DNA of 64,000 nt from Nevskia sp. (GCA_023229645.1 JALNYU010000001.1:62001-126000), one strand, 5' to 3'; shown: positions 34,588-44,471, counted from the first letter of the stretch. Made by a program: numbers and translations. Notes: generated by a model not told the origin, from the letters alone.

Positions 34588-34675
34588 CGCTTGATACTAC
34601 GCATCGCGCCGCTAAAACGCCTGCAGTTAAATCACATCACCGAATAACCGCTTGGAACGTTGATCCCAGCTGCGG

Positions 34676-35521
34676 TTAGCTGATTGGCGGGGCGGTCGGC
34701 GGCTTGGCGTTGACCGGTGCGGTGTACTCGGCTTTCTGCAGCAATTCAGCGAAGTCGTGTAACTCAGTGCGGTTCAGGTCAGATACCGCCCACCATTCCA
34801 GCCCGTTCATCCGCCAATGTTCGACGTTGTAGGTATCACAGATCTGCGCCCCTAGCTTACCGTCCGACTCATGCTGCGAAGGCCAAACGAAAACATTAAT
34901 GACGTGCTGGCGGCGCCGGTAGTCGAGCGCTGCAACATCTCGTTTATCAACGTAGTCCAAACGACCACCCGAGAGCGGGAAGCCGGCCGTGGCGAGATCA
35001 TGAACCGGCAGTGTGTAGTCGAGTTTGCCGGCGAACCAGGGCTTCACCGTGTGTTGGTCGGTCGACGCAACGTCGTCTAAGTGCCCGACTTGCAGCGAAC
35101 GGATGTGGCTGGCAACGAGTTCGTCAGCGAGGGAATCGTCGGCACCGTTGAGCGCCGTAAATTGGTTTACGCCAACGCCAAGCACCAATGCCGCGGCTAG
35201 CGGCATCAGCCAACGCGTCATTTCTTGATTGCGCCGCGTCCGCGGCGTTGCCGCAGGCGCCGTCGGCAGTGCGGGGTTGTTGGCGCCGCGAACTTCAATC
35301 GGCAAGCTGGCTTGCAAGCGCGCGCGTAGATCATCTTGCATCCGAAAATAAGGGGCATGGCCGCGAACGGTGCGACTCAAGGAGCGTTGCGCCTGTAAAG
35401 CCTGCGTGCAGTCGGGGCATTCGGACAGATGCGCTTCCAGCGCCACCGTTAGCGGTAGGTCCAACTCGCTATCACCGTAGGCCGTCAATAGCGGCCGCGC
35501 CGTTTTGCAGTGCATCATCAT
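34676..35521 (-). CDS. Anti-sigma factor with N-terminal zinc finger
   Basis: 281 residues. The N-terminal zf-HC2 motif is 'HCKTARPLLTAYGDSELDLPLTVALEAHLSECPDC' with C5 and H-x3-C-x2-C ligands that clamp ECF sigma factors. One membrane helix 'WLMPLAAALVLGVGVNQFTAL' near residues 103-122, then a periplasmic sensor-like domain. Its start is 5 bp downstream of the sigma gene's stop, the standard sigma/anti-sigma order. No cupin domain, so it is not ChrR-like. The signal sensed is unknown. Confidence 0.88.
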   Translation of the reverse strand: MMMHCKTARPLLTAYGDSELDLPLTVALEAHLSECPDCTQALQAQRSLSRTVRGHAPYFRMQDDLRARLQASLPIEVRGANNPALPTAPAATPRTRRNQEMTRWLMPLAAALVLGVGVNQFTALNGADDSLADELVASHIRSLQVGHLDDVASTDQHTVKPWFAGKLDYTLPVHDLATAGFPLSGGRLDYVDKRDVAALDYRRRQHVINVFVWPSQHESDGKLGAQICDTYNVEHWRMNGLEWWAVSDLNRTELHDFAELLQKAEYTAPVNAKPPTAPPIS

Positions 35522-35526
35522 TACTG

Positions 35527-36141
35527 CTACTCCATCTTTTCCAAAATACGCCGCAACTGCGTCCGTGCGCGTGACAAACGGGACATTACCGTGCCTATAG
35601 GGAGATCGGCGATGACCGCGATATCTTTATAGGACATCTCTTCCAACTCCCTCAGAACCAGTATTTCGCGGAACTCAATGGGCAAGCGTTTAAGGGCCGC
35701 CTCGATGCGCTCTCCGTCCGCCGCGCGTAGCAACAGCGATTGCGGGTCAGCGTTGTGCAGCGGCAGTTCGGCAGCTTCCTCTCCTTGTAGACTGCCGTCG
35801 GCCTCGTCGTATTCCAACTGTGTTTCGCCGCGGCGGTTTTCTTTCATCCAGGTGTAACAAGTGTTCCGGACGATGGTCAGTAGCCATGCTCGGCCGTCGC
35901 CGCCGCGGAAGCCATCAAAGAAACGGAAGGCGCGCAAGTACGCCTCCTGCACGACATCGTCGGCGTCGTGAGGGTTACGGGTTAGCCAGCGTGCGAGGTT
36001 GTAGGCAGCGTCGAGATGTGGCTCGGCCATTGCACTAAAACGCCGGGCTGTGAGTTCGTCGCTCAATTGGACTCCACGTCGGGCTTTAACAAACAAAGCG
36101 AAACAGCGCCTATGGACTGCGCGCCGTTCAGTTCGTTCCAC
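35527..36141 (-). CDS. ECF RNA polymerase sigma factor
   Basis: 204 residues; ATG 36030 would give 167 residues that still hold both domains. Region 2: 'HLDAAYNLARWLTRNPHDADDVVQEAYLRAFRFFDGFRGGDGRAWLLTIVRNTCYTWMKE'. Region 4: 'LPIEFREILVLRELEEMSYKDIAVIADLPIGTVMSRLSRARTQLRRIL'. Regulated by the adjacent zinc-finger anti-sigma factor. It is divergent from the metallophosphoesterase gene with about 98 bp between starts, so that gene and the cupredoxin are candidate targets. Confidence 0.92.
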   Translation of the reverse strand: MERTERRAVHRRCFALFVKARRGVQLSDELTARRFSAMAEPHLDAAYNLARWLTRNPHDADDVVQEAYLRAFRFFDGFRGGDGRAWLLTIVRNTCYTWMKENRRGETQLEYDEADGSLQGEEAAELPLHNADPQSLLLRAADGERIEAALKRLPIEFREILVLRELEEMSYKDIAVIADLPIGTVMSRLSRARTQLRRILEKME

Positions 36142-36239
36142 GGATGGTGCAGCATTTTATTGCGAGGAATATCTGCCGGTTCGCACTGGTATGCAATGAT
36201 GTCCAGCATGGACTTCAGACCTTTTGGAGCAACAGCATT

Positions 36240-37145
36240 ATGAACAAGCCTGTAGATCGGCGTGAGTTTCTTCGGTTGGCTGGTTACGGCGGCGGCGTTG
36301 TGTTCGCTTCTGGATTGACCGGTTTCAGCAACGCGGTTGCGGCGGCTGGCAAGAAGTCGGCTAAAGCGGAAGAGTTTTACTTTGTCCAGCTTTCGGATTC
36401 GCACTGGGGTTTTAATAATCCTAAGGTTAACCCTGACTTCGAAGGGACGTTGAAAAAAGCCATTGCTGAAGTCAACGCGCTGTCTGAACAGCCTGATTTC
36501 ATAGTATTTACCGGCGATCTCACGCAGACAACTGACGACCCCGCCGTACGCCGCAAGCGCATGACCGAGTTCAAAGAGATCATCAGCGAGCTAAAGGTTA
36601 AGAAGATTCACTTCTTGGCCGGCGAACACGATGCTTCGCTCGATCACGGCACTGCGTTCAAAGAATTCTTTGGCGAAACCTATTACAGCTTCGACCATAA
36701 GGGCGTGCATTTCATCGCGCTCGACAACGTTTCCGACCCGACCGCCAACATCGGTGAAGACCAGCTGAAATGGCTGGCACGAGACCTGACCAAGCTCGAC
36801 AAGGAACAGCGCATTGTCGTGCTGACCCATCGCCCGCTGTTCGATCTCGCGCCGAGCTGGGATTGGGCAACGCCGGATGGCAGCAAAGCCATTGATCTGT
36901 TGATGCCATTTGAATACGTCACGGTGTTCTATGGCCATATTCATCAAGAACATCATCATATGACGGGCCACATCCCGCATCATTCCGCCCAAGGTTTGAT
37001 GTGGCCGCTGCCGGCGCCGTTATCGCAGCCGAAGAAGGGCCCCGTGTTGTGGGATGCGTCCGCGCCGTACAAAGGCCTTGGATTCCGCCAGATCGAAGCC
37101 GAAGCCAAGGAAATTTCGATCAGCGAAATGCCGATCAAAGCCTGA
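36240..37145 (+). CDS. Tat-exported calcineurin-like metallophosphoesterase
   Basis: 301 residues from ATG 36240 (GGAG upstream). Twin-arginine signal 'RREFLRLAGYGGGVVFASGLTGFSNAVAAAG'. Metallophosphoesterase ligands: 'LSDSHWG' (D-x-H), 'VFTGDLTQT' (GD), 'GEHDAS' (here G-E-H-D in place of GNHD), 'LTHRPLF' and 'FYGHIHQEHHH' (GHxH). The GEHD variant replaces the usual Asn metal ligand by Glu. Likely a folded, metal-loaded periplasmic phosphoesterase. Followed 11 bp later by the cupredoxin gene. Confidence 0.85.
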   Translation: MNKPVDRREFLRLAGYGGGVVFASGLTGFSNAVAAAGKKSAKAEEFYFVQLSDSHWGFNNPKVNPDFEGTLKKAIAEVNALSEQPDFIVFTGDLTQTTDDPAVRRKRMTEFKEIISELKVKKIHFLAGEHDASLDHGTAFKEFFGETYYSFDHKGVHFIALDNVSDPTANIGEDQLKWLARDLTKLDKEQRIVVLTHRPLFDLAPSWDWATPDGSKAIDLLMPFEYVTVFYGHIHQEHHHMTGHIPHHSAQGLMWPLPAPLSQPKKGPVLWDASAPYKGLGFRQIEAEAKEISISEMPIKA

Positions 37146-37156
37146 GCGTTGCTGCT

Positions 37157-37540
37157 ATGAACGGATCAGTAAAAACGATTGGTGCGTTCGGGCTGGCACT
37201 CGCCACCGGTATCGCAGGATACGCGGTGGCGGGCTGGGCCAGCGAGGCGCCGGTCAATACGGTGAGAGTCATTAAGGTTGATTCGAAACGGTATGAGTTC
37301 ATCCCGAATGAGCTGACCGTTAAAAAAGGCGAAACCGTCGATATCGAACTGACGACGCACGATGTCGTCATGGGTTTTGCCGTACCGGATATCACGCGGG
37401 AGCGGACGAACATCCTCCCTGGGCAGGTTGCGCACGTGCGGTTCACGGCGACGAAAGTCGGAACGTTCCCGTTTCTCTGTGATGTCTTCTGTGGCTCTGG
37501 CCATGAAGACATGGACGGGACGATCACCGTCGTCGAATGA
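37157..37540 (+). CDS. CuA-like cupredoxin, membrane anchored
   Basis: 127 residues from ATG 37157. N-terminal hydrophobic segment 'TIGAFGLALATGIAGYAVAGWA' as anchor or signal. The domain resembles subunit II of cytochrome oxidase: C108, C112, H116 and M119 in 'LCDVFCGSGHEDMDG' have exact CuA spacing. The remaining CuA His expected in 'DV-x-H-G-F' is Met72 here ('HDVVMGF'), with H68 nearby. It could bind one or two coppers and pass electrons. It is in line with the phosphoesterase gene and has a strong hairpin after it. Confidence 0.85.
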   Translation: MNGSVKTIGAFGLALATGIAGYAVAGWASEAPVNTVRVIKVDSKRYEFIPNELTVKKGETVDIELTTHDVVMGFAVPDITRERTNILPGQVAHVRFTATKVGTFPFLCDVFCGSGHEDMDGTITVVE

Positions 37541-37547
37541 AGTAGCT

Positions 37548-37572
37548 GGCCGCAGTCGCAATGACTGCGGCC
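37548..37572 (+). terminator. Hairpin after the cupredoxin gene
   Basis: Perfect 10-bp stem (GGCCGCAGTC with GACTGCGGCC), 5-nt loop, followed by GGGTTTGT. It likely separates the phosphoesterase-cupredoxin unit from gmhB. Confidence 0.6.
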
Positions 37573-37690
37573 GGGTTTGTCGGGTGGGGGCTTAGCGCTG
37601 TGGGATGGCCGCGGTAACCGCCAACGAAGTGCTGTGCTAATTTGCGCCGTCGAGCGCGCATGCAAGCCGCTCAGCTATTGGGGAGCGGTC

Positions 37691-38245
37691 ATGAAGCTGG
37701 TCATTCTCGATCGAGATGGCGTTATTAACGAAGACTCGCCGAACTTTATTAAGTCCGTTGCCGAGTGGCAGCCGATTCCCGGCAGTCTTGAAGCGATCGC
37801 CTTGCTTTGCCAGGCCGGCTACCGCGTTTTTATCGCGAGTAATCAATCCGGTATCGGCCGTGGTTTATTCGATTTCGATGCCTTATTCCAAATTCACGCA
37901 CGCATGCAGCGGGCAGTGATTGAATTGGGCGGCCGAATTGATGGCATCGCCTATGCGCCAGAACACCCGCGTGAAGCCAGCGAGCGCCGCAAGCCGGCCC
38001 CCGGCATGTTGCGCGATATCGCCAAACGCATGCAGATCAGTCTTGATGGTGTGCCGTTTGTCGGCGACTCCGCCTCGGACTTACACGCCGCTGCCGCAGC
38101 CGGCGCGCGCCCTATATTGGTGCTTACCGGCAACGGTGAGCGCACCAAGAACGACCATAACAGCGCTGATATTGAAATCTATGCTGATTTACTGGCTTTT
38201 GCGCGCGCTGAAATAGCGCGTCTGCCGGCAGCCGCCGCCGCCTAA
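37691..38245 (+). CDS. gmhB: D-glycero-beta-D-manno-heptose-1,7-bisphosphate 7-phosphatase
   Basis: 184 residues from ATG 37691 (GGGGAG upstream). HAD phosphatase: nucleophile pair D7/D9 in 'LDRDGVINED', then 'ASNQSGIGRGLF', 'KPAPGMLRDIAKRM' (Lys) and 'FVGDSASDLHAAAAAGARPILV'. Makes heptose 1-phosphate for lipopolysaccharide inner core. It commonly follows glyS directly; here an ECF/phosphoesterase block lies between. The Gmh-type histidinol-phosphatase relatives are less likely without his genes. Confidence 0.92.
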   Translation: MKLVILDRDGVINEDSPNFIKSVAEWQPIPGSLEAIALLCQAGYRVFIASNQSGIGRGLFDFDALFQIHARMQRAVIELGGRIDGIAYAPEHPREASERRKPAPGMLRDIAKRMQISLDGVPFVGDSASDLHAAAAAGARPILVLTGNGERTKNDHNSADIEIYADLLAFARAEIARLPAAAAA

Positions 38246-38257
38246 TTCGGTGCGACC

Positions 38258-38644
38258 CTAGCTTCGGCTACCGCAAACGGCGTAATCCTCGCGCCGCCGC
38301 TCAATCCGTACGCCGACGGTTTTCGCTTCGCTGACCGCGCCCGGTTTGCCGATTGTTAAACGCAGCGTCTGGATCTGGAAGCGCTCAAATAGCAGCTGCG
38401 CCGTGGCTTCGGCCAGCGTTTCAAGCAGCTTGAATTGCCGCTTTTGGCTGAGCGCAATGATGGCGTCCGCCACCGCCTTGTAGTCCACCGCGTCGCGAAT
38501 GTGGTCGCTGGCGGCTGCCGGGCGAATATCGGTGCCGAGTTCCAGATCCAGCAGCAAGGGCCGTGGCGCCTGCTGTTCCCAGGCGTGAATGCCGATGATC
38601 GTGTCGACCTGCAGCTGCGTAATAAAGATGGTGTCGATCAGCAT
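38258..38644 (-). CDS. folB: Dihydroneopterin aldolase
   Basis: 128 residues. 'DTIFITQLQVDTIIGIHAWEQQAPRPLLLDLELGTD' and 'DYKAVADAIIALSQKRQFKLLETLAEATAQLLFERF' are the FolB signatures, with the catalytic Lys near the C-terminal 'LTIGKPGAV'. It acts in folate synthesis. It overlaps tsaD by 7 bp in the same direction, a frequent gammaproteobacterial arrangement. Confidence 0.95.
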   Translation of the reverse strand: MLIDTIFITQLQVDTIIGIHAWEQQAPRPLLLDLELGTDIRPAAASDHIRDAVDYKAVADAIIALSQKRQFKLLETLAEATAQLLFERFQIQTLRLTIGKPGAVSEAKTVGVRIERRREDYAVCGSRS

Positions 38645-39681
38645 GGCGGCTCGGGGGCGGTCGTGGGTAATGCGCCCGGCGCGCGTAATTCCTGCAACGG
38701 CCAGCGCGCGCGGGTCGGTAGGCCGCTGGCGGTTTCGCCAGCAGAAATGCGCGCCCAGCCCGCGTAGGCGATCATCGCCGCGTTGTCGGTGCAGAATTCC
38801 GGGCGCGGAAAATATAGTTCGGCGCCGCGTTTCTCAGTGGCGGCGGCAAGACGCGCGCGCAATCGTTTATTGGCGCCAACGCCGCCAGCAACGACGAGGC
38901 AGCGCAAGCCGGTAGCGTCGAGTGCTCGCTCGCATTTGATCGCCAAGGTGTCGGTTACCGCTTCTTCGAAGCCGCGCGCGAGGTCGGCTTTGGCTTGCGC
39001 ATCCTGGGCGGTCGGTAGTGCGGTTAGCACGGCAGTTTTCAGGCCGCTAAAACTAAATTCGAGGCCGGGGCGATCGGTCATCGGCCGGCTGAATTTGTAA
39101 ATGCCACTGCGGCCGTTCTCGGCTAATTTGGCCAGTTCCGGCCCGCCGGGGTAGGGCAGCCCCAGCGCTTTTGCAGTTTTATCGAAGGCTTCGCCGGCAG
39201 CGTCGTCCAAGGTCTCGCCGAGAATTTCGTAACGGCCCACCCCATCAACACGCGCCAACATTGTGTGGCCGCCAGAAACCAGCAGCGCGACGAACGGAAA
39301 TTCAGGTCGCCTTGGCTCCAGCATCGGCGCCAGTAGGTGGCCTTCGAGATGATGGACCGCGATCAGCGGCGCGCGCAGTGCCGCTGAGAGCCCAGCGGCA
39401 AAAGCGCCGCCGACTAGTAGCGCGCCGATTAAGCCCGGGCCAGCGGTGTAGGCGATGCCATCAAGCTGGTCCGTGCGCAGCCCTGCTTGCGCTAACGCTG
39501 CCGTAACGAGCGCGTGAATGCGGCCGACGTGGTCGCGCGCAGCCAGTTCCGGCACCACGCCGCCGTATTCGGCGTGCATCGCCGCTTGGCTGTGGAGCAC
39601 GTGCGCGCGCAGGCCTAAGTCGCCGTCATAAATGGCGGCGGCGGTTTCATCGCAAGAGGTTTCCAAGCCGAGGACTCGCAT
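38638..39681 (-). CDS. tsaD: tRNA N6-adenosine threonylcarbamoyltransferase
   Basis: 347 residues. 'MRVLGLETSCDETAAAIYD' start, metal site 'VHHLEGHLLAP', 'LVSGGHT' and 'VAGGVGANKRLR' ATPase-fold motifs. Transfers threonylcarbamoyl to A37 of ANN-decoding tRNAs with TsaB/TsaE. Divergent from rpsU, as in E. coli. Confidence 0.98.
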   Translation of the reverse strand: MRVLGLETSCDETAAAIYDGDLGLRAHVLHSQAAMHAEYGGVVPELAARDHVGRIHALVTAALAQAGLRTDQLDGIAYTAGPGLIGALLVGGAFAAGLSAALRAPLIAVHHLEGHLLAPMLEPRRPEFPFVALLVSGGHTMLARVDGVGRYEILGETLDDAAGEAFDKTAKALGLPYPGGPELAKLAENGRSGIYKFSRPMTDRPGLEFSFSGLKTAVLTALPTAQDAQAKADLARGFEEAVTDTLAIKCERALDATGLRCLVVAGGVGANKRLRARLAAATEKRGAELYFPRPEFCTDNAAMIAYAGWARISAGETASGLPTRARWPLQELRAPGALPTTAPEPPC

Positions 39682-39708
39682 CGAACGACTATTGTGCGGG
39701 ATTGCGCG

Positions 39709-39737
39709 TTGATTTACAGCTGACGAGCGTCTACACT
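39709..39737 (+). promoter_or_regulatory. Sigma-70 promoter of the macromolecular synthesis operon
   Basis: TTGATT (39709-39714), 17-bp spacer, TACACT (39732-39737). The start would be near 39744, about 40 nt before the rpsU ATG. Good match and right placement; not experimentally shown. Confidence 0.65.
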
Positions 39738-39784
39738 TTGCGCCCCTCTGATTGGGGGAGCCCTACTGTGTCGAGACTGAACTG

Positions 39785-40000
39785 ATGCCGAATGTCCGTA
39801 TTCGCGAAAACGAACCGTTTGAAGTCGCCCTGCGCCGTTTTAAGCGCACCTGCGAAAAAGCTGGTGTATTGACGGATCTCCGCAAGAAAGAATTCTTCGA
39901 GAAGCCGAGCCAGGAGCGCAAGCGCAAGCGCGCTGCCGCCGTCAAGCGTCAAGCCAAGCGCGTTTCTCGCGAAACGTCGAAGCAAATCAGAATGTATTGA
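39785..40000 (+). CDS. rpsU: 30S ribosomal protein bS21
   Basis: 71 residues from ATG 39785, identified by 'MPNVRIRENEPFEVALRRFKRTCEKAGVLTDLRKKEFFEKPSQERKRKRAAAVKR'. Begins the rpsU-yqeY-dnaG-rpoD operon. An intergenic terminator follows, which would set higher expression of S21 than of DnaG. Confidence 0.99.
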   Translation: MPNVRIRENEPFEVALRRFKRTCEKAGVLTDLRKKEFFEKPSQERKRKRAAAVKRQAKRVSRETSKQIRMY

Positions 40001-40023
40001 TTGCCGTTTTTCGGCAATCTTTT
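39999..40023 (+). terminator. Intergenic attenuator between rpsU and yqeY
   Basis: 8-bp stem GATTGCCG/CGGCAATC with a 5-nt T loop followed by TTTT, starting within the rpsU stop codon. Its place matches the leaky terminator after rpsU in the E. coli operon. Confidence 0.8.
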
Positions 40024-40088
40024 ATTCCGTTGCAGCGCCGCGCCACTTAGGTGCGGTGCGATTCTATTTTGCCACTGATACCGCAGCC

Positions 40089-40535
40089 ATGACCGATCTC
40101 AAAACCCGCATCACCGAAGACGTGAAGCTGGCGATGAAGGCCGGCGACAAGGCACGCGTCGCGGTTCTGCGTATGCTGACCGCCGAGATGAAACAGCGCG
40201 AAGTCGTCGACAATGTCGAATTGACCGACGCTGTGATCATCGCCTCGCTGGAAAAAATGTTGAAGCAGCGGCGCGATTCTGAAAGCCAGTTCCGAGCCGG
40301 AAATCGGCCCGATCTCGCCGACCGCGAAGCCGCTGAAATCGTTGTCCTCAGCGATTATCTGCCGCAGGCGCTGACCGAAGATGAGATTGGCGCGCTGATT
40401 ACGCAGGGCGTGGCTGAAACCGGCGCTGCTGGCATCAAAGATATGGGCAAGCTGATGGCGTGGCTGAAGCCGCAGGTTGCTGGCCGCGCCGATATGGGCA
40501 AGCTCTCGGGCCTGATCAAAGCCAAGCTCGGGTGA
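40089..40535 (+). CDS. yqeY: GatB/YqeY domain protein
   Basis: 148 residues from ATG 40089. 'DLKTRITEDVKLAMKAGDKARVAVLRMLTAEMKQREV' and '...DYLPQALTEDEIGALITQGVAETGAAGIKDMGKLMAWLKPQVAGRADMGKLSGLIKAKL' are the YqeY family. It resembles the tRNA-binding tail of GatB amidotransferase; function not settled. It sits between rpsU and dnaG, as in many bacteria. Confidence 0.95.
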   Translation: MTDLKTRITEDVKLAMKAGDKARVAVLRMLTAEMKQREVVDNVELTDAVIIASLEKMLKQRRDSESQFRAGNRPDLADREAAEIVVLSDYLPQALTEDEIGALITQGVAETGAAGIKDMGKLMAWLKPQVAGRADMGKLSGLIKAKLG

Positions 40536-40636
40536 GATTGCCCGAGCACAAGCTCGAGCGTTTCAATAAGGCCCCGCATTCCCTGCGTCGTCGGGCGCTT
40601 CGCGCAGCTGCGGCGTACGCCGCCTAGAATGCCCGA

Positions 40637-42466
40637 ATGGCCGGCGGACGCATCCCTAATTCGTTTATCCAAGACCTCTTATCGCGCGTCGATATCGTCG
40701 AGGTCGTCGGTAGCCGCATCGAATTAAAGCGCGCTGGCCGTGAATTCAAAGGCCTATCGCCGTTCACAAACGAAAAATCGCCATCGCTGTTCGTCAATCC
40801 AGCGAAGCAGATGTTTTTCGATTTTTCGTCTGGAAAAAATGGCACCGCGATCACGTTTTTGATGGAAAACGATCGTCTCAGCTTCGTCGAGGCAGTAGAA
40901 GAGCTGGCGCGTCGCGTCGGTATCGAAGTCCCACGTGAAGGCAGTGCGGGCGGTGAACGCTTGTCGCTCGAAGGCCCGCTCGATGCGCTGGTCGCGGCGG
41001 AGCGGTATTACCGCGCCGAGCTGCGTCAGCACCGACCGGCGATCGATTACCTCAAAAACCGTGGCGTTAGCGGCGATACCGCGAAGTTATTCGGCATTGG
41101 CTACGCGCCGGAATCCTGGGACGCGTTGGCGCGGCAGTTCCCGAAAGGTGAAAGCCAGCGCCATGCGATCGACGCTGGGTTGTTGATCGAACGCGACAAT
41201 GAAGGCCCTTCGGACGCGCAGCGGCGTGGTTCTGGCGCTTATGATCGTTTCCGCAACCGCATCATGTTCCCGATTCGTGATACCCGCGGCCGGGTCATCG
41301 GCTTTGGCGGTCGTACGCTCGCCAACGACCCGGCGAAATATTTAAATTCACCCGAAACGGCGTTGTTTCACAAAGGCCGAAACCTTTTTGGGTTGTATGA
41401 GGCCAAGCAGTCGAGCAAGGCCGAGTTGCCGTCGTTATTGGTCGTTGAAGGCTATATGGACGTCGTCATGCTGGCGCAGCACGGCATCCGCAACGCGGTT
41501 GCGACGCTGGGCACGGCAACGACGCGCGAGCATTTGGGCCTGCTGTACAAGAACACGCACCGGATTGTGTTTTGCTTCGATGGCGACCGCGCCGGCCGCT
41601 CTGCGGCGTGGCGGGCCTTGGAGCAGGCGCTGCCAGAAGTGTTCGAGAATCGCGAGTGCCGGTTCATGTTCCTGCCCGACGGGCAAGACCCGGACTCGCT
41701 GGTGCAAGCGATCGGCGCCGAGGCTTTTCACGCGCTGATCGACGCGGCTCAGCCCTTATCCGATTTCCTGCTTGCCGAGTTGGTGAAGCAGGTCAATCTC
41801 GGCAGCCGCGACGGCCGCGCGCAATTGCCGACGCTGGCCAAGCCGTACATCGAAAAACTGCGCGAAGGGCCGCTGCGGGCGCTGATGGTCAACGAGTTGA
41901 TGCGTCTGACGCGGCTGGGCAGCGGTGATATTGAGGCGGCGCTGGCTGCAACGCCAACGCGCGCTGCCGCATCTAACCCGGAACAACGCACGCTGCGCGC
42001 CGAACCGCCCGGCGTGAAGCCGATACGGCGCGCTTTGCAGATCCTGCTGGAGCGGCCAGCGTTGGCGTTAAAAGTTGAGCATCTTGAGCAGCTGGCGTTG
42101 CTGGCCCAGCCCGGCATCGAGATTTTGATCGAGGCGATCGATTTTTTTTGCGAGAACCCCGACGCTTCGGCATCACAGTTGAGCGAGCACTGGCGCGATA
42201 GCAGCAAAGGGCAAGCGGTGCAGCGGGTTTTGAATTCCGATCTGGAGCGGCCGGAATTTAGTCGGACCTTGACGCACATCGCTGGCGACGACGGTCTTGA
42301 GAAAGAATTTTTCGGCTCGATTATGGTCTTACGGCAACGCGCGCTACGCGAGCGAATGCAGCAACTGCTGGAAAAATCCAAGGATGGCGCGCTTTCGCGA
42401 GCCGAAACGCAAGAGATAGAGGAAATTACCGGCCGGCTTTCGGTCGGGAAGTTTGAGCCAGGTTAA
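40637..42466 (+). CDS. dnaG: DNA primase
   Basis: 609 residues, normal length. Zinc-domain region (1-100), RNA polymerase/TOPRIM core ('LLVVEGYMDVVMLAQHGIRNAVATLGTA', 'IVFCFDGDRAGRSAAWRALEQALP', 'DGQDPDSLV'), and a C-terminal DnaB-binding helical domain. The fold's CHC2 zinc site has lost all ligands: the expected C, H, C, C are S41, T44, D62 and S65 ('LSPFT', 'FDFSSG'), confirmed from the codons. A similar loss is known in some alphaproteobacterial primases, but the rest of this protein is gammaproteobacterial in style. It presumably still works as the only primase. Confidence 0.97.
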   Translation: MAGGRIPNSFIQDLLSRVDIVEVVGSRIELKRAGREFKGLSPFTNEKSPSLFVNPAKQMFFDFSSGKNGTAITFLMENDRLSFVEAVEELARRVGIEVPREGSAGGERLSLEGPLDALVAAERYYRAELRQHRPAIDYLKNRGVSGDTAKLFGIGYAPESWDALARQFPKGESQRHAIDAGLLIERDNEGPSDAQRRGSGAYDRFRNRIMFPIRDTRGRVIGFGGRTLANDPAKYLNSPETALFHKGRNLFGLYEAKQSSKAELPSLLVVEGYMDVVMLAQHGIRNAVATLGTATTREHLGLLYKNTHRIVFCFDGDRAGRSAAWRALEQALPEVFENRECRFMFLPDGQDPDSLVQAIGAEAFHALIDAAQPLSDFLLAELVKQVNLGSRDGRAQLPTLAKPYIEKLREGPLRALMVNELMRLTRLGSGDIEAALAATPTRAAASNPEQRTLRAEPPGVKPIRRALQILLERPALALKVEHLEQLALLAQPGIEILIEAIDFFCENPDASASQLSEHWRDSSKGQAVQRVLNSDLERPEFSRTLTHIAGDDGLEKEFFGSIMVLRQRALRERMQQLLEKSKDGALSRAETQEIEEITGRLSVGKFEPG

Positions 42467-42488
42467 CGGCGCTCCAGTATAATACTGG
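42453..42488 (+). promoter_or_regulatory. Probable internal rpoD promoter within a palindrome
   Basis: TATAAT (42478-42483) is centred in a perfect 15-bp palindrome CCAGTATAATACTGG (42474-42488), just past the dnaG stop and about 50 nt before rpoD. A TTGAGC at 42453 would be the -35, with a long 19-bp spacer. The palindrome suggests a regulator site overlapping the -10. Confidence 0.5.
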
Positions 42489-42535
42489 GTTCTGACCGGC
42501 AACAGATTGTCGGTCTTTGACGCGAGAATTCAACG

Positions 42536-44377
<1,842 letters not shown>

Positions 44378-44393
44378 GGCTGACGGCAGCACT

Positions 44394-44423
44394 AAAAAAG
44401 CCCCGCAATGCGGGGCTTTTTTT
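44394..44423. terminator. Terminator after rpoD
   Basis: GCCCCGC/GCGGGGC stem with AAT loop, six A before and seven T after. Bidirectional; also lies past the mdh stop on the other strand. Confidence 0.95.
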
Positions 44424-44471
44424 ATTCGCGGCGCCGGGTTGAGCGGCGCCGTGACTCCCGGCGTATCGGTG

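Noticed and set aside
35527..36239. ECF-type promoter (GGAATA and GTATGC) between the sigma and phosphoesterase genes
   Set aside because: A weak match is visible near 36163-36190, but the spacing and -10 do not fit any ECF consensus well enough to list.
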